This document shows positions 24,232 through 35,585 of a stretch of DNA of 64,000 bases, piece after piece. Position 1 is the stretch's first letter. The number at the start of each line of letters is the position of its first letter. The stretch is from Kalmusia sp. IMI 367209 (lineage: Eukaryota; Ascomycota; Dothideomycetes; Pleosporales; Didymosphaeriaceae), in the NCBI GenBank assembly GCA_027946365.1, contig JAPEUQ010000013.1:310001-374000 (forward strand). Reading direction: 5' to 3'. The translations under genes were made by a program, and so were the position numbers. The notes beneath the pieces are model-generated. The model was not told where the DNA came from, did not search any database, and worked only from the letters and a program-made list of their open reading frames with translations.

Positions 24232-26390
24232 ATGTCCTCCCCATGTGCCTCTCGCATGTCCGAGCTGCCCAGTTCGCCTCCAGTGCACGTCGCGAACGCG
24301 GGCAGTCGCAAGCTCAAGAAGCCGCCGCCCATCACACCCAAACGCTTCCAGAAGTTTTTCACTCCGCGTACCTCAACCCATGGCTCCTCCAGGCTCTCCA
24401 AGTCCGGCCGCCAGCTGCAAGACATAACGCGGTCTGCCATTAATCGTAGCAATGCCACGCACCGAACAACGCCCCGCAAGACTGTGAACTTCGCCGACAT
24501 TATGGTCGAGAGCTGTGTTCACACGCCTCAGCTTCATTCCCGCAAGCGTAAGACGCCGTATCTATCTCCAGAGAGCTCTCCGGCTCAGTCATCGCCATCG
24601 AAACGTCATAAATGCACCACACCGCCGCCATTCACCATTCTTGAAGATCCGCCTGTATTCGAAGAACCAGAACCACCTATATTTCAGGCGCCAATTCGAC
24701 GGCTCAAGAGCTTAGGGAGTACCTCGCGTATGCTGGAAAGATCATTTGGAGGACTACTAGGCGTTGGACGCGGTTCACGGCGCGATCATTGTGCATCCTG
24801 GCAGGACTACACCGCCAATTTCTACAGTGCCTCTGATGACTACCACGAGCTTCCTCAGGGTGCTCCACCGTTCTGCACCGCTACTTGCAACGGTTAGTAC
24901 TCTTGTTCCCCCCAACTCTTGGTCAAAGGTGTGGATACTATATTGTGTACCTAGGGGTGACTCGGTCCACAATGAGTTTCCAAACTTTGTACTAGTATCG
25001 TAGTACTCGTACTAATAGCATTGCAGTCAATTCGCTAGTAGCTGTCGGCGACGAAGATGGATGGGTCCACCTTATCGACGATGACACATCATCCAGCTTT
25101 TCAAAAGCTCACGTATCTTGGCGAGCCCACAGCAACGCTGTCATGGATGTGCAATTTTCTTCCGATGATACGTACATCGCCACCGGTTCCGGGGATCAGA
25201 CAGGCCAGATCATCGACGCTCGAACTCAGCAGACTGTGAATGTGTTAGCCAAACATAAGTCTTCCGTGAAGCAGATTCGATTCCAGCCAGGGGACGACAA
25301 AATAGTAGCGACATCCAGCCGTGACGGAGCTGTTCAGATCTGGGATCTGAGGTGTAAAGGTGGACAGATCAACATTCATTCTGCATGGGGTGAAGACGCA
25401 CCGTATGCCAGCACGATTAAATCTCTCGCAGCTGCGCATGCCGATATTGGGCCGATCGGCAACACCTTAAACGGCACAAAGGTTGCCGCAAATGGAAAAA
25501 GTGAGGCACTCAATCGGCGCAACGACGTATCGGTCACTGCGCTGTCCTTTTTGCCTACAGGTCGTCAGCATCTGTTGCTAACAGCTTCCGACGCTTCGAC
25601 CAGTATAAAATTATGGGATATACGAGGTCGATACTCACTACGAGGACCTGCTTTACCGATTTCGACCACCAGACACCCAGAATCACACACTCGCCATCGT
25701 CACTTTGCGATTAACTCACTTACTCTAAGTGGCGATGCTGCCCGTCTGTATGCACTAAGCAAGGACAACACTGTCTATGCCTACTCCACAAGCCATTTGA
25801 TACTGGGTGTCGCACCTGAACTATCCACAACATCGGCGAAGCAGCGATTCCAACAAGAAGGCCTTGGACCCATCTATGGGTTCCGGCATCGTAATTTCCA
25901 TGCGGGATCTTTCTACGTCAAAGCATCGCTACGCAAAGCTTCAGGAGACCGGCCAGAGCTCCTGGCTGTTGGGAGCACGGATGGATGTCCGGTCCTATTC
26001 CCCACCGATGAAAACCTCCTCAAGCGACAGCAGCAACGCGAAGAAGACTACACCGAACTGCCCGAGCTACGAAGATCAAGTCGCTCGTCGCTACCCCGCA
26101 GTGTTTCGTCCCGTTCATCTACAGCAGGAAGCAAATTTCCGAGTATGCTAGCAGATACAATTCCTATATACGAGCATGGAACCCCCCTGATCCGAGGGCA
26201 CGATGCGGAGGTCACCAGTGTGTCGTGGTCGAGAAGTGGCTCGTTAATAAGCGTTGGTGACGATTTCCGCGTCCGCAGGTGGAAAGAAGGCCCTAGGGCA
26301 AGAGAGCTGAGGTTGCACGGCGAGGCGGAGGGTCGGCGGTGGCAATGTGGCTGGGCTATTACGAGTGATGGCTTCGATGAAGATGAATAA
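24232..26390 (+). CDS. CDT2: Cdt2-like WD40 substrate receptor of CRL4 ubiquitin ligase
   Basis: Cdt2 recruits substrates such as Cdt1 and the ribonucleotide-reductase inhibitor Spd1 to Cul4-Ddb1 during S phase. Exons 24232..24892 and 25027..26390 give 674 aa; the intron has a GTTAGT donor, CTAAT branch and CAG acceptor. The N-terminal 200 residues are basic and disordered (SSPSKRHK, TPPPFTILEDPP). WD40 repeats begin near residue 210: VAVGDEDGWVHLID, DVQFSSDDTYIATGSGDQTG, QIRFQPGDDKIVATSSRDG followed by VQIWDLR, then ALSFLPTGRQHLLLTASD followed by IKLWDIRG, and a last repeat VTSVSWSRSGSLISVGDD. VQIWDLR fits a DDB1-binding WDXR-like motif. Residues 36-43 (PKRFQKFF) resemble a PIP box lacking its Gln. 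The alternative start at 24256 is possible. WD40 proteins are easily confused, so family confidence is good rather than certain. Confidence 0.8.
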
Positions 26391-26755
26391 AGACTTTGTA
26401 TGTCATCAGATTTTTCCAGCGCGGCGTTGGGGCACAGGAGGATTCGTCTATTACGTTTGTAGCACTATCATCAGTTCTGTGCACTATGATCACCCAAGAT
26501 TCACAATACAGTGGCACATGTCCCCATGTTTGTCATCTCTTGTGATCTTTACTGTTTACTGTGTAGTGGCAATGACTGCGCCCCCGGCTGTCGTAGTCAG
26601 TATACCCAGTCTTCGCCAAGACGCTAAGACTATTGAATATGAGGCAACCACCTGCATGCGCCCTCCATCCTCGTTCAACTAGGGAACCATTTCTCTTATT
26701 AATCACCAAGACTTTACGGTAGAAAAAACGAGTAGCGACTATCTGCAGTGTTGAA
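26391..26755. other. Intergenic between CDT2 and F-box gene
   Basis: These 365 bp hold the CDT2 3' UTR and the promoter of the next plus-strand gene. Nothing else is seen. Confidence 0.5.
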
Positions 26756-28063
26756 ATGATGTCACGTCCTCCCAATCCGTCATTAGGCTTGAATTTTCCG
26801 GGGAGTTTCTTCCTCGTCAGCCCTGAAGCTGACATGTACCAATGTCCAGTTCCGAGGAATGCAGGCCTACTCCAACTGTTCTCAAGGGAAAGCCCTAATT
26901 GGATCGGTCCTGCACCGTGGCTTTGGACAACATTTGCGAGACCTGTGTCGGATGCACATTATGAGCCATCGTACTTTCCGAAACGGGGCACTGCTCTTAC
27001 GGCGATGGAGCGCCTCCCGAACGAGTTGCTCGACCAGATTTTCGACTATCTTTTGCAAGAAGAGAAGGACGTACTGGCTTGGGGGTTATCTTCATCGGTA
27101 ATCTGGTCGTTCATTTTGCGGCACGTGCATCTAGAGCATGAACGGACGGTGGGTATGTTAGCGGGAAAAGAGGTGGGGTTCTATAACTACATTGCTGCAT
27201 CAGATGATGTGTTCGTTTGTCGAGCAGTGTGGAAGGAAATCTCGCCGACTATGAATCCCGCAATTCATACAGACCAAAGGCATTTGTCTGCAGTTACCAG
27301 GACGCCTGCTCAACGATGGATAGAGGCGTTGCATGCTGCTAGGAACCGCGATGGATCTTTTCAGACTAAAGGCTGGATAGAGTTCACTGCAGCAGACTGG
27401 AAGAACATCGAACGCGATCTTTCACCATACATGTACCCCCAAGATCGTGTTTGGGTCCTCCGCAACCTCACGACTTCCGAATTCGTTCGATCTGACAAGC
27501 TACAGCCTTCTGCGCGCAAGTCTTCGGGTGACGCTAGCCGAAGATCTGCCTCTGGGCCTTCCATGCTGTCCAGGATATTGAAGCCTTTCACATCGGGGAC
27601 GACGACTGGAGGAGCGTCTACACACCAATCCCATATTGACAGGCGTCCTGACAGGCCTTTCGACACCACCCCATTGACATTCGCCCAAATTTTTCTAATC
27701 CTAGCTTGCCACTCGGATGTGCCCTCCTATCACGAAACCATCTTTGGGTTTCACAATGGACGTTGGTGCGGACACCGTTTCGACATCATCCCACTCAACA
27801 CGCACTTAGCAGAGACAACCGAAGTCGAGTGGGCAGACGTGAGTGAGCTCGCAGTCGACGATGTTGCGAATCTACGCTACTGGGTGCAGCAACTGGACGG
27901 AAAGGGCAGTTCCTGTCCGAAGACTCTCAGGCCACACGTTGAGGCTGATAGAAGCATGTATCACAACTGGGAGGGCCTGGATGCTCCGTTATCAGTTAAT
28001 CGACCGAAAGGCAAATGGATGTTGAAGAAACCAATGGAGACAGGATTCCTGCTGAGAGCATAA
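26756..28063 (+). CDS. F-box protein, 435 aa
   Basis: This intronless reading frame has an F-box-like segment at about residues 84-115 (MERLPNELLDQIFDYLL...), the Skp1-binding module of SCF ubiquitin ligases. No leucine-rich or WD40 substrate domain follows. The rest is a fungal-type region with a DRVWVLRNLTTSEFVR motif, a Ser/Thr-rich linker, and a C-terminal part with TFAQIFLILACHSD and WCGHRFDI that looks folded. The target is unknown. Translation could also start at Met84, but the open upstream segment has normal codon use, and ATGATG at 26756 is the first start after stops. It lies tandem and downstream of CDT2. Confidence 0.8.
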   Translation: MMSRPPNPSLGLNFPGSFFLVSPEADMYQCPVPRNAGLLQLFSRESPNWIGPAPWLWTTFARPVSDAHYEPSYFPKRGTALTAMERLPNELLDQIFDYLLQEEKDVLAWGLSSSVIWSFILRHVHLEHERTVGMLAGKEVGFYNYIAASDDVFVCRAVWKEISPTMNPAIHTDQRHLSAVTRTPAQRWIEALHAARNRDGSFQTKGWIEFTAADWKNIERDLSPYMYPQDRVWVLRNLTTSEFVRSDKLQPSARKSSGDASRRSASGPSMLSRILKPFTSGTTTGGASTHQSHIDRRPDRPFDTTPLTFAQIFLILACHSDVPSYHETIFGFHNGRWCGHRFDIIPLNTHLAETTEVEWADVSELAVDDVANLRYWVQQLDGKGSSCPKTLRPHVEADRSMYHNWEGLDAPLSVNRPKGKWMLKKPMETGFLLRA

Positions 28064-28880
28064 CAGGAAAACAGGTCCTATGGTTGAGATTCGGAGACGG
28101 CATGGATTAATCAATGAGGAGATATTTGTGGATGGACGATTACTCAATATCATTAACGCCAGGTCCTCACGAAGCCTTTTTTACATCGACTACCAGCCAT
28201 CCTAGTCGCTGTCGCAATTACGCTAACCTAACCTAATTCCCATACGTCATACGGTAGAAGACAATCCCACACAACTTTGGTACACTATTACGGATCCAGG
28301 TACAACGAGACAATCGCTAGGCTTGATCAAGTTTGCCCTTGATTCTCTAGTCTCACACTCCATGACGAGGCTGATCTTTCATCTTTTCTTCCTTTCTTGT
28401 AGCAAATGTACCTAGGTCGTAGTTTACGGTTATTCTTCATTTTATGATCTTTTAAGATTATTTGAAGTAAGATAGTTAAAGGACAGATATGAGAGATATA
28501 GCAGGCTTGGCTCTTGATGAGGCCTTGTACAAATTGCTCTACTACTATTCAAGTCCAATTGTCTGGACCAACTCGTCATAAAGCTCATATCATTGTTCCT
28601 GTTTTCATAGACACTTCTTACGCAAATAGCGAACCAGACACAGTGCAGTTCCATATGTAACAGTTTACCTTATTAAGTTTATATCTACCTACAACAAGTC
28701 TATCTCGGAAAGAGATGTCAAGTTGGGGAACAAGTAAAAGAAGCAAGCGCCCATGTTTCGATCCCTGCATGCTAGGCTTACCGAGGATCATTCGATTCCA
28801 CAGTCATATCTATACAAACTACAAGGGGTATAATGCAAAATCCCGAATCTCGGCAAGTTCTTGTTTTCCAATCCCCATTA
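28064..28880. other. Intergenic between convergent genes
   Basis: This is AT-rich, with 3' UTRs from both sides. No gene is recognised. Confidence 0.5.
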
Positions 28881-29465
28881 CTACTTCCTGTCTTCATCCA
28901 TAGCAATCTCAAATATCTCTGCCGCCAATTTTGCGACCTCACCGCCCAACTCTGCCAAACCAGCCTTGATAGCTTCCACCGTCTCCACCTTCAACACCCC
29001 CTTCCTCGAATACACGTCCACCCCAGCAGGCGTGAACAGCGTCTTTGCGAAGAACGTAACGACATATGCATTTCCCGTCCCCTCCTCATCACCGTACGCC
29101 AATATTTCCCACTTCGAGCTCGCGATCTTAAGCCAACCCTTTCCTCTCCAATTATACGCCAGACTCGCGCGCTCACCATCTCCTCCCTCTGCAGTGTTTG
29201 GGACAGAGAACGGTTTATCCACGCCTCGCACTGTCTTCGTAGAGCTAGAAGATATAGGTTGGTATGTGACGAGGTCATCGATCTGCGGCGGAGAGGTCGA
29301 GTCGATGGGCGAGTATGTGATCACCACGTTGCGGTTTTTACGCCACATCGGGAGCGTGGAGTGAGTTACGTTCCAAGGGCCGGAGAGCCATTGCAGGGTT
29401 GGCGGTGAGATGGATGGAGAGGGTTCGGTCGTGGGGAGGCTGGAGGGTGCGCGGAGGGTCACCAT
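28881..29465 (-). CDS. Calycin/lipocalin-like conserved fungal protein, 194 aa
   Basis: This single exon runs from ATG at 29465. The sequence has a lipocalin-like start, LQWLSGPWNVTHSTLPMWR, with the Trp expected on the first strand, followed by alternating beta-type segments (NVVITYSPID, LVTYQPI, LAYNWRGKGWLKIASSKWEI, NAYVVTFFAKTLF, GVDVYSRKG) and a C-terminal helix. I recognise this pattern from fungal proteins described as calycin-like; the ligand is unknown. There is no signal peptide, so it is probably cytosolic. The domain call rests on pattern recall and needs a profile search (lipocalin/calycin HMM) to be firm. Confidence 0.75.
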   Translation of the reverse strand: MVTLRAPSSLPTTEPSPSISPPTLQWLSGPWNVTHSTLPMWRKNRNVVITYSPIDSTSPPQIDDLVTYQPISSSSTKTVRGVDKPFSVPNTAEGGDGERASLAYNWRGKGWLKIASSKWEILAYGDEEGTGNAYVVTFFAKTLFTPAGVDVYSRKGVLKVETVEAIKAGLAELGGEVAKLAAEIFEIAMDEDRK

Positions 29466-30315
29466 GTTGGCTGGGCAGCTGCGGGGCGTACTGTGGATAA
29501 GCCTGTGTACGGGGGAACTCGTACGTGTACGTGCGGAAGCTGAGGGCGCGAAGTGGGTAGGCGGTGGCTGGATGGGCTAGCTGAGTGAGCGAGCTGGTGC
29601 GCGATGGCCTGGGAACCTATTCAAACTTCGCAGAAACATGCGAGTTATCCGATACTACAGGAAAGAATTGTTTTATTATAGTGGAGATGAAAATAACAAC
29701 GCATCGCCACAGACTCGATAACCTGATTGAGTTATGCCCTTGCATCATAGGGCTGAGGATCGCCACGGCAGCGCGCATGGCCGAGGGTCGCTCCGCTCCA
29801 GGGTCTTCATCCTTCCGGGTTGACATCACACACGCCCTCACACAACGCGTCTCGCTCCACACACCCGCGCCATCGCCTCACGTCGCCCACGAAACACCCG
29901 TCCCAATGGCGTGTCGTCGTCACCCCGCCTATTCTTAGGGCATGAAAGCTTGCTCGCTACGAGTTTCAGCGGCGGCTGGGTGTGCGCGCTGACGACGCCT
30001 GAGACTGGCTCGTGTCTCGGGGGGCGGTGCAAAGGCGTCTCGCATGCGGCTCCACAGTTTTTGTGCAGGACCAGCCACAATGGCTGGATGAGTGTTTGCC
30101 GCTGACAGACGGCTCAGCCTTTAAGATTGTGCCGTGCTGCTGTTTGGTTTGGAGCATTTTCTGGTGGTGTTTGCTTTCAATTGTGTCCTACGGGGTTTCC
30201 TTGTCACGATCGCTTTAGTGCTTGATATAAAGCCTCATTCAATATAGCAAATACCACTGCTTCGACGTCTTTAGTTTGAGTCGAACCAGAGCCGGTAGGA
30301 TTTCACATCTCCAGC
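29466..30315. other. Divergent intergenic region with promoter of the PLC-like gene
   Basis: The two flanking genes point away from each other. A GATATAAAG box at 30224-30232 lies about 85 nt before the PLC-like start and is a fair TATA candidate. The rest contains no gene. Confidence 0.6.
30224..30232 (+). promoter_or_regulatory. Candidate TATA box of PLC-like gene
   Basis: GATATAAAG sits in otherwise GC-balanced sequence, 84-92 nt before the ATG at 30316. It fits a transcription start about 50 nt before the ATG. Confidence 0.45.
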
Positions 30316-31392
30316 ATGTTCTTCAGAAGTCTACTCCAGGCTTCAGCCCTCCTGGCCGCATCCGCCTCAGCACAAACAGCATGCAATAACTCGCCCTCAT
30401 TATGTAGCAAAGCCTACAACAACATAACCCACCTCGGAGCCCACGACTCGCCCTTCCTCCGTGACAAGTCAACTTCCTTCTCCACATCCGGCAACCAATA
30501 CTACAACTCCACCGTCCAGCTTGACGCTGGTGTGCGCCTACTGTCCGCCCAAGTACACAAGAACGATTCCGGAAGTGGAGCAGATAAATGGCGTCTTTGC
30601 CATAGCACTTGCGACCTGCTTGATGCAGGCTCGTTAGAAAACTGGTTGAGCGAGATCAAGACATGGATGGACAACAACGAAAACGAAGTCGTCACCGTCC
30701 TCATCGTCAACAGCGACGACGCCAGCGCCTCAGACCTCGGCGCACAATTCGAATCCTCAGGCATTGACTCGTACGCCTACACGCCCCCCAGCGCATCGAC
30801 TATCCCGCAGAATTGGCCCACACTCCAATCCCTCATCTCCAACGGCACCCGCCTGATGACCTTCGTCGCCTCCCTTTCCGAAGCCAGTACCACGTACCCC
30901 TACCTGATGGATGAATTCACATTCATCTTCGAGAACGAGTTCGAAAACGAGTCCCCTTCAAACTACTCCTGCACACCCGACCGCCCGACGTCCCTCACCA
31001 CCTCCGAAGCTGCCTCCGGCGGCCGCATGTTCCTCATGAACCACTTCCTCTACAGCACCGCCCTCTTCGGCATCCAGCAGCCCAACGACACCTACGTCAA
31101 CGTTACCAATGCTCAGACCGGGCTCGGCTCGCTGGGTTCTAGGATCACGAACTGCACGAGCGTATACAGCAAGGCGCCCACATTTGTGCTCACTGATTTC
31201 TTCAACGTCGGGCCGGCGATTGCGAGTGTGGACAAAGCGAACGGTGTGAGCAGCGCAGTAGGAAGAAAGAGCGTTAGTACAGCGCAGCCAAGTGAGGATG
31301 CGGAGGGTGACGGAAATGCTGCCGTGAGGAGAGGAGGAAGTCTAGGCGCGGTGGTGGTTGCGGTCGTTGTGGCAATCGCGTTTGGGATGTAA
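30316..31392 (+). CDS. Secreted PLC-like phosphodiesterase, probably GPI-anchored
   Basis: This intronless gene encodes 358 aa. The signal peptide is at residues 1-19 (LLQASALLAASASA). The body matches the PLC-like phosphodiesterase TIM-barrel family: NITHLGAHDSPFLRD places the first catalytic-type His at 43. It is followed by LDAGVRLLSAQVHK (His81), LCHSTC, LSEIKTWMDNNENEVVTVLI, and a late LTDFFNVG strand. Many NxS/T sites indicate glycosylation. The C-terminal 15-20 residues are hydrophobic (GAVVVAVVVAIAFG) after a small-residue stretch, as for a GPI-anchor signal or short membrane tail. The calcium ligands of eukaryotic PLC are not evident. Fungal members are uncharacterised and their substrate is unknown. 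Confidence 0.87.
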   Translation: MFFRSLLQASALLAASASAQTACNNSPSLCSKAYNNITHLGAHDSPFLRDKSTSFSTSGNQYYNSTVQLDAGVRLLSAQVHKNDSGSGADKWRLCHSTCDLLDAGSLENWLSEIKTWMDNNENEVVTVLIVNSDDASASDLGAQFESSGIDSYAYTPPSASTIPQNWPTLQSLISNGTRLMTFVASLSEASTTYPYLMDEFTFIFENEFENESPSNYSCTPDRPTSLTTSEAASGGRMFLMNHFLYSTALFGIQQPNDTYVNVTNAQTGLGSLGSRITNCTSVYSKAPTFVLTDFFNVGPAIASVDKANGVSSAVGRKSVSTAQPSEDAEGDGNAAVRRGGSLGAVVVAVVVAIAFGM

Positions 31393-32089
31393 CATCACTG
31401 TCTGATTATGAGTGGTGAAAAAATTATTCATTGCATAGCGACGGCGTTATTTCAGGGCTATTTTTAGGATGGCATGTTTGGGTTGGGACGGTATTGGGAT
31501 CATGGAATGGCAGCGCAATGAGATAGTCTTGCGGCCTACAGATTAGCTATATGATAGCATAATATATGCGTCAGCGTCATGAATTATTAAAATCGTGGAT
31601 TTGCAGAAGACTCAATGTGCAAAGGAATGACTCAAGTTAATTTCTTCTAGTACCTAAATAAAGCTAGTAAGCTTATATCCCAAACGAGCGTCCTATATCA
31701 ATCAAACGACTCAACTATGTATTTCCAAGTAAAGAAACAGTAGGAGACCTTTAATCTGTAGAGACCGACTTCAACTATCAAAAGGAAACAACAACAGGAT
31801 ATTAAGAAAAGGAAATGACAGTTCTAGGTTCGAAAACCTGCATTGGGCTGTAGAGACTGAATGTGATGGAACGAAGAAATCTGATCCTAAAAGAGTGGCA
31901 GAAACGAACGCATCCAAACAAGCAAATATCATTCGGAAAAGGAAATCCTCCAGGACAATTTTAAGCCATAGCGCAATAAGCTTACGCCTTGAAGACAACA
32001 CCGGTTGATGGTCTAGGTGGACGATTCCAGGTGCTGAATGGGTTTCAAACTATTGTCTTTCCACCAAACTACTGGAAACCTCTCTGTAT
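31393..32089. other. Intergenic between convergent genes
   Basis: This is AT-rich and holds the 3' UTRs of the PLC-like and C2H2 genes. No gene is seen. Confidence 0.5.
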
Positions 32090-33602
32090 CTATGCCGAAG
32101 GCATGTATTCATCGAACAAGGGATGCAAGGCAAATGCGGGCCAGAGCCTGAGTATAGCGAATCGATGCGGAGCATATTCGTTATGAGGCTTGAGAAACTG
32201 GATGTAAAAGGTCGGATCACGTTCGAGCTCCTCCGCAGTCCAGCTATCCAGCGGTAGTCCTCGCCATATACAATAATGCTCATCAAGCAATGATACGCTT
32301 CGTGGTTCAGAACTTCTAGTCATTTTTCGAAGCCTCTGCATTTCGCCTTTGTGTGTAAACATGTGCTCGTCTTGAACATGTATTTTGAAGTCCGTCTCAG
32401 CCTGCAACATAGCTCCACACACCGGGCATATGAGCTCTATGTTGGCACTGTATCCTGCAGCTGATACAGCCTCACGATTGGCGTTGCGCTCGCTTGGCTC
32501 GTGGTTTCGTAGATGTTCTTGCATCTCGCTCGCCGGAAGCTTCTGTATATTGCATTTGCATGATGTGATTGGGCAGCTTCGCAAATTCATAACCGACTCA
32601 TGATTGACTGCCTTAACAGTAATCCTCTTGGAGCGGTAGATATAATGTCCTGATATATGGCTGTACAAAAGCATGGAGGGCAAAGATGCATTGCATTCTG
32701 GGATCGGACATATAGCATCCTCGGTGTCTACATGCGCTATTCTGAGATGATGTCGAAGCTTATCGTATCTGTGGAAGTACCGGTCGCAGAATTTGATGGG
32801 GCATCGTTCTTTCGCAGTGTTTCCGTGTTTGGCCATATGGCGCTTAAGGTCGTATTCTCGGTTAAACGAGCCACGATAAGTACAACCCGGGTGTTCACAT
32901 TTGATGCCGGTGTCAGGTTTACTGGAACTAATGGAAGTCAACGAGCATTCAAGGAATATATAACCGCGAACATACCTCGCTTTCTTTGGGCCTCCTGGTC
33001 TGTCCTGTAGGACCACCGCTCCACTTCGGAATCGAAATTTAGTAGAGCCGTCAAGATTGGAATGAACATCGGGGCCAGGTTCCTGGAAGGATGCGGCAGT
33101 CGCATCGGGACCAACAGTACAGTCATCGAGATTGTAGCTGTCGACCGTGCCGACACTTGAATTCAGGGACAATGGAAACGCAGGGCCGGCATCGATTGGA
33201 GTGTTGATGTCCAGAGTATTATGATTCGTTTCCCCAAAGCCTAGCGCGTTATCGTAATATTTGCCTCTGTTCAATGGCAGTGTGTCATCGAAATAAGGCG
33301 AACCCTCTAGAAATATTGTACTATTAAGACGTGAAAGACTCTGGAGCTGATGCTTGCTGAGCATACAAGTCGGTTGCTGCAATTGCGGCTGTGGAAATTC
33401 CCGAGACGCACGTTCGTCGCGTTCCCTTTTGCCCTCTGTTAGCCCCTGTCTTTTTTTTTACTCACCGGTCGTCAGGTGCGACCTGATTGGCGCCTGGAGT
33501 CGATGCGTTGGCCCCGTTCGGATAGAGCTGACAGAATAGACTGATCCCTTCATCGATGTCGTATTCGAAAGGGTAGTCGGAGAGATCTGGTTGGTCCATC
33601 AT
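32090..33602 (-). CDS. C2H2 zinc-finger protein with five fingers
   Basis: The model is complement(32090..32927, 32976..33425, 33466..33602), 474 aa. The protein begins MMDQPDLSDYPFEYDIDEG, an acidic region that could activate transcription. Finger 1 is IKCEHPGCTYRGSF...LKRHMAKH. Fingers 2-5 start at CPIKFC, CPIPEC, CPITSC and CPVCG, each ending in an H-x(3-5)-H pair. The 48-nt intron 32975-32928 (GTATGT donor, TTGAC branch, TTAG acceptor) preserves frame if retained. The first intron (33465-33426, only 40 nt) needs an AAG acceptor; if it is wrong, translation would start at the ATG at 33364 and the protein would be 408 aa. The role is probably DNA-binding regulation; targets are unknown. Confidence 0.8.
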
Positions 33603-35585
33603 GCAGGCTTCGCGAGGGGCAACCGCAGGGGATGCAGAAGGGCAAAAGGTCGACGCAAGGCTGAGTTTGCCAAGAGGTATGACAAGAAGATTTGATTGGA
33701 CAAGGAGGGTACGAGAAGGTCAAGATAGAGAGTGGACAGGCGGATATTCTTATGTTGCGACGAAGAAGGAGGCTGCTGGCCTGGCGGGTAGGCGTCCGAA
33801 GCCAAGCCACTCGATAAGATTAAATGCATAAGGTGTACAGGGTAAGGGCTCCTTGGGCTTCGATATGGATCTTTTGAGTGGTACATGTGCTGTGGAGCTT
33901 TAAGGTCGTATGGACGCTTCGAACGTTGACCGAGGAGCGTGGTCTCGTTCTACAGGACACTGTGCCTACAAACAGTAAATAGTGTGCTTCTAAATAGTAA
34001 GTAAGGCTCATCTCTTTATTCTTATCATGGTTCCACATGCGGTGCGGCTATTGGTTGCAAAGTAGTTCACTTGAATGCCATGTTTGCTGTACACTGTTAA
34101 ATGAGGAGGATATTACTACTCGTTGAAACGAGTTGGGTAAGCCACGAACTAAGCTTTAGACCAACGATAAAGGTCGAATCAAGATGCATATGTAAATTTT
34201 GGCTTTGGTAGCTATAGTGAGCCGTAATAGCAGCAGTTCAGCTCGTTAAAAGCATAGGCCCGTAATTCAGTACCTTAGTACGCAATGAGACCTGGTGTAC
34301 ACTATCTTGTTCTGGAATTCTGTTAAGGTGGCATGTTTCATGTGGGCATCATCCGAAAATATGGCGTGATCGAAGACGCAATGCCATACTTGAATAGACC
34401 TACTTCGCAAAGCTGCTACAGCCCCGAGCGAAACCCATGATAGTGACGGATAGCTTAGCAGGTAGTTTTCCAAAGCACGGCTCAATGCCACAACTTCATT
34501 AACGCCCAATCGACGGCATCTGTACCGCTGCGGGCCCCATACCCGCCCTTTGAACTCCACCGTCAATAGCTCCCTGCCTAGCATCACTTCTGCCCCGCGT
34601 CTAGTCTGATGTTAACAATTTACTGAACTAGACATCATTAAATAGATCGGTCAAGCGCCTCGTTCTCCAGATCCCACTCGCACCGTTCACCTACGCCTCC
34701 AACCGGAGGCCATCGCCGCGATACCGTCTATATCTACCAAGTCCGTCTTAACAATTCCGCCTAGCTCATAAGTGGCCGCCGTCACAAAATCATGATGATC
34801 GCCTTTCCCAACGTCATCATCACCACGCTTCTCGTTGGCCTCGATATTTATGACAATGCCCGTGGCAGCACCCATTGCAGCTTACCGCTATAAGAGTGCA
34901 TATGAGCGCGCTCTGCTCGACAACTAGCGCCACTTCAACAAGGTTTATGTTCGGGGTACCGAGCCGCTCGACGACGACGGGAGGTAATCAACAATAACGC
35001 CATGTATGCCAGCATGAATTCCAAACAGGACGGGCTCTAGTCGGCAAAGTATGCTGCATACGACTTCATCGAGGATGCGGGCGAGGCTCGAGGTAGTTAG
35101 CACTGTTGACATATATCAAGCTGTATACTGATGGTGGGATAGAAGCCTAGCCTCTTCTCATTTACGTTCACTCGGAGGACGGCTGGATGATATAGGATGA
35201 GGTAGTGGAAGTTAACATGGGCTCTATCAATCTACACTAAGCATCGTCTGTCGTCGACACGAAAAGCATCTGAAGGGGCAACTATTACTACGATCAAGTT
35301 GTTGATTGGCATTGATTTGCTGCACATGCGGAACGTATAGGTATGGTGAATATATGGCGATTCGGTACATGGCAGTCCATGTAGAATCTTGGGTCTTCGA
35401 TTATCTGATAATACATACCACTGTATGAAGTGGGCCTTATCACACCATTCCTCTTCTGAGTTTATGGCATGAACTATCTCTGTGCTCATGGAGAAACCCA
35501 CGCGCCAGCTCTCCTACCGCTATCTAGTCGAATGTCCCCGCGGCATCGCTATAATCCCGATTGTCTAGCACGCGCGCGTTTCTGC
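33603..35585. other. Gene-poor stretch with a possible relic
   Basis: Apart from the relic noted at 34660-35100, only short frames occur. The part near 33880-34300 is AT-rich. Confidence 0.45.
34660..35100 (+). pseudogene. Possible decayed gene fragment
   Basis: Plus-strand translation gives protein-like blocks broken by stops and a frame change: DTVYIYQVRLNNSA then stop; KIMMIAFPNVIITTLLVGL (a membrane-like helix); then in the next frame APIAAYRYKSAYERALLDN, stop, RHFNKVYVRGTEPLDDDGR, stop, NNNAMYASMNSKQDGL, stop, SAKYAAYDFIEDAGEARGS, stop. Two of the stops are TAG where CAG would fit, as expected from C-to-T change. I cannot name the parent family, and the blocks may be chance. Confidence 0.3.
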
